64,000 bases of DNA from contig OX421497.1 of the NCBI GenBank assembly GCA_949126835.1, forward strand, positions 44,470,226-44,534,225. Direction: 5' to 3'. Each line of letters begins with the position of its first letter. The stretch's first letter is position 1. Under the pieces are notes generated by a model, which saw only the letters and a list, made by a program, of their open reading frames with translations, was not told the DNA's origin and did not search any database. This stretch comes from Anisus vortex (lineage: Eukaryota > Mollusca > Gastropoda > Planorbidae). This document shows positions 12,584 through 23,860 of the stretch, piece by piece. Position numbers and translations under genes: made by a program.

Positions 12584-14207
12584 GCTTTTGATCATACGAA
12601 TACTTGAACTAAAGACAACACACCTTCTTTTGATCATACGAATACTTGAACTAAAGACACACCTTCTTTTGATCATACGAATACTTGAACTAAAGACAAC
12701 ACACCTTCTTTTGATCATACGAATACTTGAACTAAAGACAACACACCTTCTTTTGATCATACGAATACTTGAACTAAAGACAACACACCTTCTTTTGATC
12801 ATACGAATACTTGAACTAAAGACAACACACCTTCTTTTGATCATACGAATACTTGAACTAAAGACAACACACCTTCTTTTGATCATACGAATACTTGAAC
12901 TAAAGACAACACACCTTCTTTTGATCATACGAATATTTGAACTAAAGACAACACACCTTCTTTTAATCATACGAATACTTGAACTAAAGACAACACACCT
13001 TCTTTTGATCATACGAATACTTGAACTAAAGACACACCTTCTTTTGATCATACGAATACTTGAACTAAAGACAACACACCTTCTTTTAATCATACGAATA
13101 CTTGAACTAAAGACAACACACCTTCTTTTGATCATACGAATACTTGAACTAAAGACACACCTTCTTTTGATCATACGAATACTTGAACTAAAGACAACAC
13201 ACCTTCTTTTGATCATACGAATACTTGAACTAAAGACAACACACCTTCTTTTGATCATACGAATACTTGAACTAAAGACAACACACCTTCTTTTGATCAT
13301 ACGAATACTTGAACTAAAGACAACACACCTTCTTTTGATCATACGAATATTTGAACTAAAGACAACACACCTTCTTTTGATCATACGAATACTTGAACTA
13401 AAGACACACCTTCTTTTGATCATACGAATACTTGAACTAAAGACAACACACCTTCTTTTGATCATACGAATACTTGAACTAAAGACACACCTTCTTTTGA
13501 TCATACGAATACTTGAACTAAAGACAACACACCTTCTTTTGATCATACGAATACTTGAACTAAAGACAACACACTTTCTTTTGATCATACGAATACTTGA
13601 ACTAAAGACAACACACCTTCTTTTGATCATACGAATATTTGAACTAAAGACAACACACCTTCTTTTGATCATACGAATACTTGAACTAAAGACAACACAC
13701 CTTCTTTTGATCATACGAATACTTGAACTAAAGACAACACACCTTCTTTTGATCATACGAATACTTGAACTAAAGACAACACACCTTCTTTTGATCATAC
13801 GAATACTTGAACTAAAGACACACCTTCTTTTGATCATACGAATACTTGAACTAAAGACAACACACCTTCTTTTGATCATACGAATACTTGAACTAAAGAC
13901 ACACCTTCTTTTGATCATACGAATACTTGAACTAAAGACAACACACCTTCTTTTGATCATACGAATACTTGAACTAAAGACAACACTTTCTTTTGATCAT
14001 ACGAATACTTGAACTAAAGACAACACACCTTCTTTTGATCATACGAATATTTGAACTAAAGACAACACACCTTCTTTTGATCATACGAATACTTGAACTA
14101 AAGACAACACACCTTCTTTTGATCATACGAATACTTGAACTAAAGACAACACACCTTCTTTTGATCATACGAATACTTGAACTAAAGACAACATACCTTC
14201 TTTTGAT
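12584..14207. repeat. 42/39-bp satellite, about 39 copies, open on both strands
   Basis: Each unit has TTTGATCATACGAATACTTG, then AACTAAAGACAACACACC. A common variant lacks one three-base step (39 bp), and another has ATATTTG. Both lengths are multiples of three, so one frame stays open on each strand (474 codons plus, 482 minus). A shorter unit near 13983 breaks both. No promoter, splice site or non-repeat homology supports coding. Confidence 0.95.
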
Positions 14208-14505
14208 TTAGATAGTTTTTCTTAAAGAATATTTCCACACATGCGGACATTACAACGTATCTAAGACTTTTTACCTTCATTTTTACACAACAATGACGTG
14301 GATACAAAGAACATAAATAAGCTCCAACCATCTACAATGAAACGCTTTAACAACAATAAACATTGATCAAAATAATAGTGGATAAGACAGGGAGAATCCT
14401 TATATTACAGTAGGTATAAAGAAATATTAAATGACATGTAACCCCCAAAAGGGCGCTAACTAGATGCACAACAATAATATGTAGTCTACGTACAACGATG
14501 CCTAC

Positions 14506-14661
14506 CTGTATGTATGCCCTCTGATGGGCAGCGGCGATGGCAGCGCGGGCATTGAACTGCCTAAAGTTGCCGTGCAGGGCAGTGGCACCTGGCGCCACTA
14601 AGCCGTTCTCATCAAGGTAGCCGTCGGACATGACCAAGCCAGATTGACAGTAATCCTTCAT
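14506..14661 (-). CDS. Candidate alternative first exon of a short dystrophin isoform
   Basis: An open stretch on the minus strand, clearly richer in GC than its surroundings, ends CAG|GTAGGC in phase 0, the same phase as the last rod exon at 29760. Two starts are possible: ATG at 14659-14661, with an in-frame TAA nine bases upstream, or a better-context ATG (G at -3) at 14629-14631 giving MSDGYLDENGLVAPGATALH and a tail ending AHQRAYIQ. I do not recognise the peptide. It is not spectrin-like. Lying in the intron after the repeat-22 start, it sits where vertebrate dystrophin has internal promoters such as that of Dp116. An internal exon using the AG at 14659 is the alternative. Assignment to dystrophin is inference from strand, phase and position. 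Confidence 0.45.
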
Positions 14662-14928
14662 AAATGTTTAGCAGAAACAGTGACCCCCCCGCTAGCTCTC
14701 CTTCTCTGCTACGCCAACGTTAGCTTGAAAGCTCCATGTTACAGTTTTACATCAGCAGAAATAGTTTCCACACATTGCGTTTGTCATTACCCACTCAGTA
14801 TAGCAAACTGTTTACTGGACATTTCGCTATATTAACTGCACACACCAACAGAGCGGTAAATGTTAAAAGGCCCATGTTAACTTCACACGTTTCTCTTCGC
14901 ATTTGCGGAACGGAGAGTGCACAGTGCG

Positions 14929-14942
14929 GTTACCATGACAAC
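14929..14942. promoter_or_regulatory. RFX X-box upstream of the candidate first exon
   Basis: GTTACCATGACAAC fits the X-box consensus GTHNYYATRRNAAC on the plus strand, and its complement GTTGTCATGGTAAC fits as well. It lies 268 bases upstream of the first ATG of the exon at 14506-14661, a normal promoter distance. RFX factors bind such sites, often in neural or ciliated-cell genes. The match is direct; use as a promoter is inferred. Confidence 0.45.
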
Positions 14943-16784
14943 CGATGAACTCGTCCAGCTCGTCAAATTAGATTTTTCTATATGGTGCGCTAATAAAATA
15001 ATGGCGTAAAGTCACTGAACTATACAAGATGTAGACCAATCAAAGTAATTGTTTAAACCATTATCTCTACCTCGAGAAAATTGATTCATTACATAATAAC
15101 AACTTTAACAGCTTTAACGAGATCTGTTTTTCTTCATTGTTCCAAACAAATAACAACAAAGAGAAAAGTAAACAACAACAAACAAATCAAGGACAAAAAA
15201 AAAAAAGCAGAAAGCAAAAGAAATAATTTTTTTTAAACCAATGATTTTCTAAAGTAAAAATGTCACTTTTCCTCACACGCTAACATGTTATGTAAATAGA
15301 ATGATGTGAAGTGAATGATGTGAAGTTTATTCAATGGACAATTGGATCAATGTTCTTTATTAACTTTTTTATTTGTGGCCATGCCACATGTAAAGTATAC
15401 CAGACATAATTCTCTGATTAAAATAAGCACTTTGATTTCTTCATTCTCAAACTGTTTTCTGGTTATTAACAAACATTTTTGTCATAAGCCTACACCAGCT
15501 GACCTGGACCAACCCGAGAAACATGACAGAAAACAAAAAATGTTTCCAAAAAAACTACTGTAGGACTGTAGGTACACTCGGAGAGAAACAGCAAACACCC
15601 CTCGCCAAAAGACTCGTGAACTAAAGACACGTGATGTAGTCACGTGCCTACAAAGTTAGAAGTAGAAGAAGGAACAGGCCTAGTATTGGAAAGGTCAGCC
15701 ATAACAAAACTTCAGAAATATGTGTCAAGTTCAGTACCAAATAAAACCACAGGAAGTGTATCCCACAAATCCACACAGGCGCCTTGATCAGGTCGTCCTT
15801 CCGCCAGCAGACTTGACTGGAAATAACTTTGTGGGTGGATGTAATGTTGGTGTGTGTGTGTGGAAATGTGGATGCAGTGTGTGTGGATGCAGTGTGGCTG
15901 TGTGTGGATGCAGTGTGTGGGATGTTGTAACACTAAATGGTCCAGGAGCGACTAATAAACCACACATGAGCATCAGTGACTAATAAAACCCTTCTTTTAA
16001 AAAACAAGCTTTATAAATGAAGGCAAAGAGACGTGACCTATTTTAAATGCAAGGCCTGCTTACTATATTGAGACGTCACAACTGTAGGCCAACATCTAGC
16101 AATGGGTGTCTGTTTTTAAACAAGAGACGAGTAAAACAACACATTTTACACACTGCAAAGAATTTGATTATTAATACAAGGGTAGCAATGAATCGGATTT
16201 CCGCTGTTGATTTTAACTTACAAGAGCAATGTACAAAGCATATATGTACTGCAGATGTGACGTACTGAAGTGCATTTTCATTAAGCAATTAGGACTCGTA
16301 TCCAATGCAGATAGTGACCGTTCCTCATATTCAATGCAGACGTGGCCGTTCGAATATAGATCTACCTATATTTTATTTATAATAAATTTCTAATAAGAAA
16401 ATGAAAGAGTTGAAATTGTTCTCTGTTAAACTGTTGTGTATTTTTTGTTACACTGTTCATGTTCTTCACAGGTAATATTTCAAACCTTGTAATATGTAAA
16501 TAAGTTCTACGCCTATGTCTCGCTATCTCTCTCCATCAATAAACTCTCTCCCGATCTTTTCAATATTTCTCGTGTCTGCTAGTGACGTCCTACGTCACAG
16601 TTAATCTTTATCTATTGGAAATTTCCCCACACTCTTTATTTCTCCACATCAACCATCAATATCTTGCATTGGAGACAATATTTGTGTATGTGTAAAACGT
16701 AAGGGCGGCTAGGAAAAAAAACAACTAACTACCTCAATATTCCTCTCCTTTCATTTTCGTCAAGTAGAATGGTTTAACTATAAT
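14943..16784. other. No gene seen
   Basis: AT-rich, with a GT/GGATGCAGTG microsatellite at 15845-15920. ORFs of about 70 codons on both strands have no recognisable content. Confidence 0.5.
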
Positions 16785-17260
16785 ATGTGTATTCATTTGA
16801 ATGGACATTGTTATTCTGGGGTTTCCTTTGAGGAATGGCTAAATCAATGGGCTAGGGGAACAACTGGAAGAAAAATATACAAAGAAATGAATCAGCCCAA
16901 CAAACAATACAAAATAAAGTTCCTCCCCTGCAAAGAACAATGCACTATATTCCAGTTAAGAACAAGACATATAGCACTCAACACACCTAAATAGAATAAA
17001 CCCAACTCACCCACCTAACTGCAGACTTTGCCCTGTAGACCACTTCCTGCTTGAATGTCCTGAGCTAACCTACCTCAGATAAACTCTGCTCCCCCCTCAA
17101 CCTACCTTTACCAACACACTATATAGCAGTATTGAACAACTGGAAAAGACATGTAAATACGTTTGTCTGGCATTGACTACAAGAGAGCAAAGAGCTCTAC
17201 AGAATGGCTAATAGAAGAAGAAAAATGGACATCTGCTTCACAAGGATATCATGGGCGGCC
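16785..17260 (+). pseudogene. Jockey/I-like LINE C-terminal fragment
   Basis: The plus strand reads WLNQWARGTTGRKIYKEM, then QCTIFQLRTRHIALN, and after a frame change CRLCPVDHFLLECPEL. W-x-x-G-T-T-G-R, the L-R-T-x-H core and the C-x2-C-x4-H-x4-C knuckle are the usual end of Jockey- and I-clade ORF2 proteins after RNase H. Frameshifts show decay. Confidence 0.65.
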
Positions 17261-17980
17261 AGGTTATTGTATCAAAAGATATTGGACTGAAAAATTGTAT
17301 CATTTATGACATGTGCTGGACGCAGGCAATGAGCAGAAAAAAACTGATTAGTATCCACAATATTGAACATACCAGAATAAAAAAAAAAATAGTCTAGAAA
17401 AAGCGTTCTGAAATATGTCCAATATATGACACCAGTACTACACAGAAGAAAATGGTCATCTAGTTAAACGAAAATACATTTATCAAGAGTTCTACCCAAC
17501 ATATAATTTATAACAGTACGTTTTTTTGCTAGTTTTGAGCAATAAGAAAGCTATTTATTTCATTCGATTAAAGGAATTATTTCTCTTGTAATATTAATTG
17601 TTTTAACTATAAACATCCACGATACATTTATGAAAAGTTCGGGTTTGATCTCCAAAAGTAGGGCATTAATACTTCTACATAAATGAAAAATCTCTCCCCT
17701 TTCGTAATATTAGACTTCAACATAAACTTTTTTATTACACGTGCTATTCCGATGTTGATAAAGAAACATTACAATTTCTTGAAGCAATAATGTAGAAAAC
17801 AACATCTCCATAAATCAACATTTTCACTTTCTTACGCATGGCAAAATATTGGGTGTGAACAGAAGAAGAAGAAGAAAAAAAATATGACCATCCCTTGACA
17901 GCATGGAATGATGAACTGAATGATTGCCCCTTAATCTCTGGAAGAGATTGTTGGGGAGTTTTTGGTGGTTGTGATTTCTA

Positions 17981-18202
17981 ATGTCTGCGTGTGCAGTATT
18001 TAAACCAGAGGAAATGGCCAGAGAGGAAAAAAAAGAAGAAATAAACACATACGTTAACGAGAACATAGAAAAATGGCCCGATATTTGGTTTTACCCATAC
18101 AGGATAACTGGGGTAGTGAATTGTATTGGTGGAGAAATCGGAAACTTCATGTCAAAACATCCAGAAATATACAAGAAGTATTTAAAAAAAAATGAGAAAT
18201 GA
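17981..18202 (+). CDS. Unrecognised small plus-strand ORF (73 aa)
   Basis: Starts MSACAVFKPEEMAREEKKEE and continues KWPDIWFYPYRITGVVNCIG, ending in lysines. A good acceptor GCGTGTGCAG falls after codon 5, so it may instead be a last exon. AATAAA motifs occur about 50-65 bases after the stop. Charged N-terminus plus an aromatic core looks like protein, but I know no family. Confidence 0.35.
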   Translation: MSACAVFKPEEMAREEKKEEINTYVNENIEKWPDIWFYPYRITGVVNCIGGEIGNFMSKHPEIYKKYLKKNEK

Positions 18203-18509
18203 AACAGATTTGCTAAAAAATAGATGTACCTTTTATGCAGGAGTAGTAAATAAAACTAAAGAATAAAATAGTTTCTTTCAGTTGCATACTTGGGGGGGGG
18301 GGGGGGGGGGGAGGGGGAGAGATTTCATCTCCTACCAATCGCGTCCCCAAGTGGTGGATTGGGGAATGGTCTTCAAATACAAGGGTTAGCCGTGAATACT
18401 GAAAAATCGGCCGCGGACCAAACTGGTTTACTGCCATGGAGGGTGAGGTAGGGTATCCAGTGGTAAGGATGCTCTTTAAAAAAAAATGTCTCATAAATCC
18501 AAGGAACTG

Positions 18510-18760
18510 ACTGCAAAAAGGCGAACATAGAGCGCTCTATAAACTGGGGCTGATGAGACCGTTAGCTGGGGATAGCAGTCATCTAAGAGAGAAAACACCG
18601 AAAATAAATCAACTGCTGCCTTGCAGATGGTCTTGACTAATCAAAGGCTATGAAGGAGATCCAGAAAAAACAGCAGGCTGAAGCCCGAGGCAGTGGGCCT
18701 TAATGGCGCAAAACATACTGCCACGCGACCTCAATAAATTGAGAACGAAGAAGAAATTGC
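18510..18760 (+). mobile_element. LINE 3' untranslated remnant
   Basis: GGGGCTGATGAGACCGTTAG, TAATCAAAGGCTATG and CAAAACATACTGCCAC, ending in a GAAGAAGAA tail, look like the 3' end of abundant gastropod LINEs. Family assignment is from memory. Confidence 0.5.
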
Positions 18761-21583
18761 ACAAATAGATTCAAAGATAAATAATGGCCTTCTCTATGTT
18801 ATTACGTACGTGTTTAATTATCGTGTTTGTTATTTCTTGAAGCATATAGATCTAAGTTATAATATTTACTGGTCTGACTTATGACCCAAAGTTTCCAAAC
18901 GTGACACAATTTAGCTTTTACGCTAAGAGAATACCCATCGTGAATTTGATCAAACGGTGTTTATGTCTAGGACAGCAAGGGGAAATAAATGGTGTCAGCA
19001 AAAAAAGACCCAGAGGAAATAAGCAAATAAAGTTTCACCACTCGGTTCACCTCAGCCGCTGGGTCAAATTGAAATATTTTTGTGTGTGGAGAAAGTGCGC
19101 TCGTGTATGGGTGTGATAGAAAGATAGAGAGAGAGGGTGAGAGAGTGAGAGTGAGAGAGAGAGGGTGAGAAAGAGAGACGAGTTAGAGGGAGAGAGAGAA
19201 GGAGATGAGAAATAGCAATAGAAAAAAAAAGGTTTGAAGCAAGAAGGAAGTCAGTTACTTTTTTTTTCTAATGTGTTGATTAAAATTCTAACTGTAAAAC
19301 GTGTCGTCCCAAGAGTATTGTCTGGAACTGTTTCTTCCTTTGATCCATTGGGAAACTAAACAAAAAATTACTATTGAACTTTCCCCCTCTTCTTGAACAG
19401 AATAATTAAGAACTATATTTCTATTTGCAACAAAGCTTATTGATTATCAAAGCCATGCAGCCCATGGTCGCGTGATATATTTGGATAAACAATGAAACTA
19501 TTTTAACTTGGGTAGATTAGTGACGTCTATTGTATTTATTACACGCAATACTACAGTGGGAAATTGATTCCATTCTTTTCTTAAGGCACTGAATTATGCA
19601 CATATTTTGAACCGCAAATAAGTTCAACATTAAAAATTACTTTATACTTGGGTAAAAACAACAACCTTGGCATCAAAAGCCAAAACCCCACACTTCAATA
19701 AATTTTAATTTTTTTTTTTACCATCAGACTGAATATTTTGATTAAAGTATTAAAGACAATAATACAAATTGAAGCATAGGGGTACATACATATGTCAGGA
19801 TAAACACAGTGAAACAGTGATTAGTTCAATATCAACATACAATGTCTAGCTTAGGTGTTGGACACTTTTATCTATAGTATTCTAAAGTGCATCATGACAC
19901 TTTTGTGTGTGTGTGTGTGTAAAACTGGAGTGGTCCATAGGCAGTCTATACGGCTTTCATTTGTACCCGAGGCCAGTTAGGAAACAGTAAATGAGTCTGG
20001 ACACTTGTATGTAAAACACAACAAAACCCACGTGACTTTGTTTATAAAAACGTTATAAGGAAACACGTGAACTCTAGAAAGGTGCGTAAAGAAAAAAAAA
20101 GTGTCGCTAATAAATCAGTACAGTGTTAGCGGCCCCGTGGTGAAAGGTGAAATGACTTGCTAGATCAATAACCAGCAATATTGTTCTGTGGCTCACGGGC
20201 TGACAAGAGCACTGACCGATGGAGACTGTCTCTATAGTAAGCTCTGGCAATATCGATCCTGGACAGCTTCTGTTTAGTACTCACCCCCCCCTTTCCCCCA
20301 CCCACTCACCAACGCATCCTGTTTCCACAGCGGCTCCATTTCTTCTCATTGTTTACCGGTACCCTTGGCCTCGCTTTTACTACAAACGGTTCCGCACAAG
20401 AACTTGGTATTTCAAATCTCGTTACGCGTTTCCGAAATCTCGTTAAAGGTTCTTTTACATCTCGTGTTCAAGTGTTCAACACGTCAATACAGTTGTGTAA
20501 TAAAAAAAAAGGTTGTGTTTAAAGCCATCTACTTCCTTACAGTCCAAGACAGCAATAAATACCATTTCTCCAGTAGATACATTCGTAAGTTGGACGTGTT
20601 ATGTCGTTAGTTGGATGTGTTATGTCGTTAGTTGGATGTGTTATGTCGTTAGTTGGACGTGTTATGTCGCTGTCGACATTAAAGCATAAACACGATACGC
20701 AAACCCTATGAAATTTATTTAATTAATATAAGAATATATAATATTATTTGAGATTGGAAATTAATCTCAATTCCCCACTAGATCTGGGTTTTTCTTCAAT
20801 AATTTTGATTATATTCGTTCCACCATCTAGCACACACTAGTAACCTTATGTATAACCTAATTATACATTCCCAGACTAGAACGGTGAACTACATGGCTGG
20901 TAACAATACAGTTTGAATGATTTATCTTATTAAACAGAAAATTGAATGATAATTACAATCAAAGTACAATCCACTCAAACTATGGATCATTTCTATGCAA
21001 ATACTTACATTTGGTCATTAACTTTTAGTTTTAATATCAACCGCATGTAGGCCCCTATAAACGCTTGCACGCGTTTACATAATTTTCTTTATTGTTGACC
21101 CTTTTATAGATTCAAATTTTTCCATTTTCCACAAACCACTTTGACCCAAGACGTCACAGAACTAGACCATCTGTCTCCCCTCCTCCTGCAATTTCCCCAA
21201 GATTTCTTCAAGTGCAATACGTTTTGTCAATTTTCTTTTTACAAATTGAACTTTTTTGTTTGTTTTTGTTTTGATTGTTTTGCATGCTTACGCAAATAAG
21301 GGATTACATAAAACTCCATGATTACTGTGGGTCATTTGGTCAGTAAAATGGTTTTGAACTGCTTGGCACAAGGTCAGGACATCAAATCCAGACTATTTTT
21401 TTTAACAAGGCTATATATTGTCATACAAAAATGTAGGTCTGTGGGTGAAATGGAAGAACCCATTTTCTCTAACATCTCCGTGGATACTTCTATTCTCGCC
21501 CTCGACAAATGTAAGGATAGTTACGAGATTAGGATTCCTCAATTATTTATTTTTATTACAGGTATATACTAAATCAGTAGGGG
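18761..21583. other. No gene seen
   Basis: AT-rich intron-like DNA with a GA microsatellite (19128-19200), a GT run at 19903 and the 21-bp repeat at 20586. Nothing coding is supported. Confidence 0.5.
20586..20672. repeat. 21-bp tandem repeat, 4 copies
   Basis: GTTGGATGTGTTATGTCGTTA with a C/T variant. No gene visible nearby. Confidence 0.9.
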
Positions 21584-21785
21584 GGGGGGGGTGCGGTGGC
21601 CTAGGGGCAGCGCGTTCGTCTGGCATACCGAAGGTCTTGGGTGAAGGCTAGTATTTGTTTCCGGAGGGTGTCCCCATACAGGCCACACAACCACCAAGTA
21701 TGCCGTGGCCACGGAAACTGGTGAATGCTCCTCCACCGGCCCTATGGATCAATTTGGTCCGCAAGGGATACTACTTCTACTGAAT
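21584..21785 (+). mobile_element. tRNA-derived SINE
   Basis: After a G run comes TGCGGTGGCCTAGGGGCAGC (box-A-like), then ACCGAAGGTCTTGGGTGAAG (box-B-like), followed by a body with CCACCAAGTATGCCGTGG. The same body recurs at 37488 and 56660 in reverse. Confidence 0.65.
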
Positions 21786-22193
21786 CAATATTTTTTAGAT
21801 AAGACTTTCGATCGCTTGCACTTGCAATTATAGAACTACATTAGGACAATGTTATGTTTAGGTTACAGTATATTGAGGGAAATACAATCTTTGTGACCAG
21901 TGAAGTGATCATGTATAGACATTACGAGAGCAGCGATGTATACAGTCAGTAATTGGATATACTATAAAGAAAAGCTCAACATTGCCAGGCGCAAGAACTT
22001 AAACAAAAGACACTTTACCTAACTGAAGAATCCGTGTTTGCATCATTCTGAGAACTAATCCTAGAAGAATAAGTGTATGAAGTGTAACACTGGCCAGCAC
22101 ATTACATTGAATGACAATTATCAGTCTCCATCAAACAATATCCATATGTAAAACCATCGCGCTCACAATTATTTATTGTAAATGACAATAGAA

Positions 22194-22230
<37 letters not shown>

Positions 22231-22594
22231 CAGCAACATTACGAGAGTGAGAGAATGAAGAAGAGAAAACATAAAACGTAATGGCTTGAATAGTAATTAA
22301 CTGGAAATCCCCTCACTGCGAGATCCACATCTCTCGTCTGCAGCATGATAGTGAAACGCGGGGCAGACAACTCTAACAGGTGGAAAGACACCCGGATGTC
22401 CTTTGAATGAAAAAACAAACAACCTTTCCGATCTATATATAGAATAATTATATTCTTAATAACTTGGTTATTCTTCTTCCTCTATTCGTTTGGCCTTCGT
22501 GAGCAAACCATTTCAACTAAAGTACTCACAGAAATATTTATGGCAAAAAACACACCAACCAATAGGAAGATTAAAAAACAAACAAGGAAGACAG

Positions 22595-22715
22595 ACCCAT
22601 GTGTCCCCAAGCAGGCTGCTGCGCGGGCGTGCCTGTCGTCTGCTGGTGAGGACCCACCGCGCGACGACACCCGCCCCTCCCCATCTCCCTGGGGGGTGGG
22701 GCTCGGTGAGTGGTG
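22595..22715. promoter_or_regulatory. CpG- and GC-rich island in an AT-rich intron
   Basis: About 120 bases with several CpGs (CTGCGCGGGCGTGCC, CCACCGCGCGACGACACC). The dystrophin strand carries GGGGAGGGGCGGGTG, an Sp/KLF-type GC box. It may be an internal promoter or a GC-rich enhancer. No clear exon was found next to it. Confidence 0.3.
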
Positions 22716-23634
22716 TATCGACCGGACAAGAAACAATCTATAAAGGCAGAACTGAAGTTGAAAACTGCGCCAGGAAGACTAGAGAGCGGGAATAGGTGGA
22801 GAAACATTGTCTATTTATATCTTTATATAAAGGGGAGATAAGTTCGAGGAAAGACAATAAATACTAAGAAAGCATAATATTATATAGATCTACTTTTAAA
22901 AAATGTCCAAGATATAGACTCTAGTAGTTTTTTTTTTAATCTTATCAAAATGGAAAGCAAAATTTAGGATGTAAATATTATTTTAAAAAAAACAACAGTA
23001 AAAACGGATAACAGCCGACTTTGAAGTGCAAGATGAAAAAAGACACTTTTTTTCTAAAAATTCTATGAACAGTTTTTGTACTTCCTTAATTAAAATGACA
23101 TTATCGATTACATTATCATCAACAAAACCTTAGAATAGCAAGCATACAAATCCTTATAATAAAACGCATAGAAAACCTAAGGAAAAAGTATGCAAAACAG
23201 TAGATATATAAGCATAGAGAAAAAAAAAAAAGAAACTTCCCATTTATGTCGAAGCAGTATATCAACATTTTAAACCTTTAAAACCCTATAATGTGTTTTT
23301 TTTAAAACGGATTTTCCCAGTCTTTCGAAAATCCCAATGGTATATCAGTAAGCCTACAAACAGGCAAGTCGAGTATAGATCTGTGTTGGAGATTATCACC
23401 ATCGTGTACGAGACTTATAAAAATTCTATTCCTTGGCTTTAAGTGAATAGTTTGCGCACATATCTGCCTAGCATTTAATTATATAGCCTACATTTTACAA
23501 GGTACACAAAATAGAATGAATACATTTGAGTGTGTATACTTTTTTTAATAATATAACGTTTTTAGTAAGTTCTGTAAAGATTGTTTCGTCTCATTCTAAT
23601 TCAGGCCGCCTTCTATTTACTTTTTAAAGTTTTT

Positions 23635-23860
23635 TTGAAGGGTTTGGTCTTGTTAATAAAAACACCCAGGAGTACTCTTTCTTCCCGAGTGGTATCCGTC
23701 CATGGAATGGGTTGCCTGAACAAACCAGGCAAACCAGTAACTTAAAATCATTTAAAACACTAATGAAAATGCAAGCTATCGGACCACGGATGAGCGTAGG
23801 ACGCAAATATCTTCTTTATAGAAGGAGCGTCTCTAATGTATAAGATAACGTATAATGCAA
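23635..23860 (+). pseudogene. CR1-like LINE ORF end
   Basis: The plus strand reads FFPSGIRPWNGLPEQT, then LKSFKTLMKMQAIGPRM and a stop. The F-F-x-x-x-x-I-x-x-W-N-x-L-P signature is the C-terminus of CR1/Jockey-type reverse transcriptases. A related copy lies at 8226-8400 on the minus strand. Confidence 0.7.

Noticed and set aside
12512..14012. Long ORFs on both strands (482 and 474 codons) as repeat proteins
   Set aside because: They consist solely of a 42/39-bp satellite whose length is a multiple of three. No start context, splice site, signal peptide or unique sequence supports translation.
22482..22807. Overlapping GC-rich ORFs on both strands as genes
   Set aside because: Four frames are open at once because of base composition. 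None has a domain or a convincing splice pair; only the GC island is reported.
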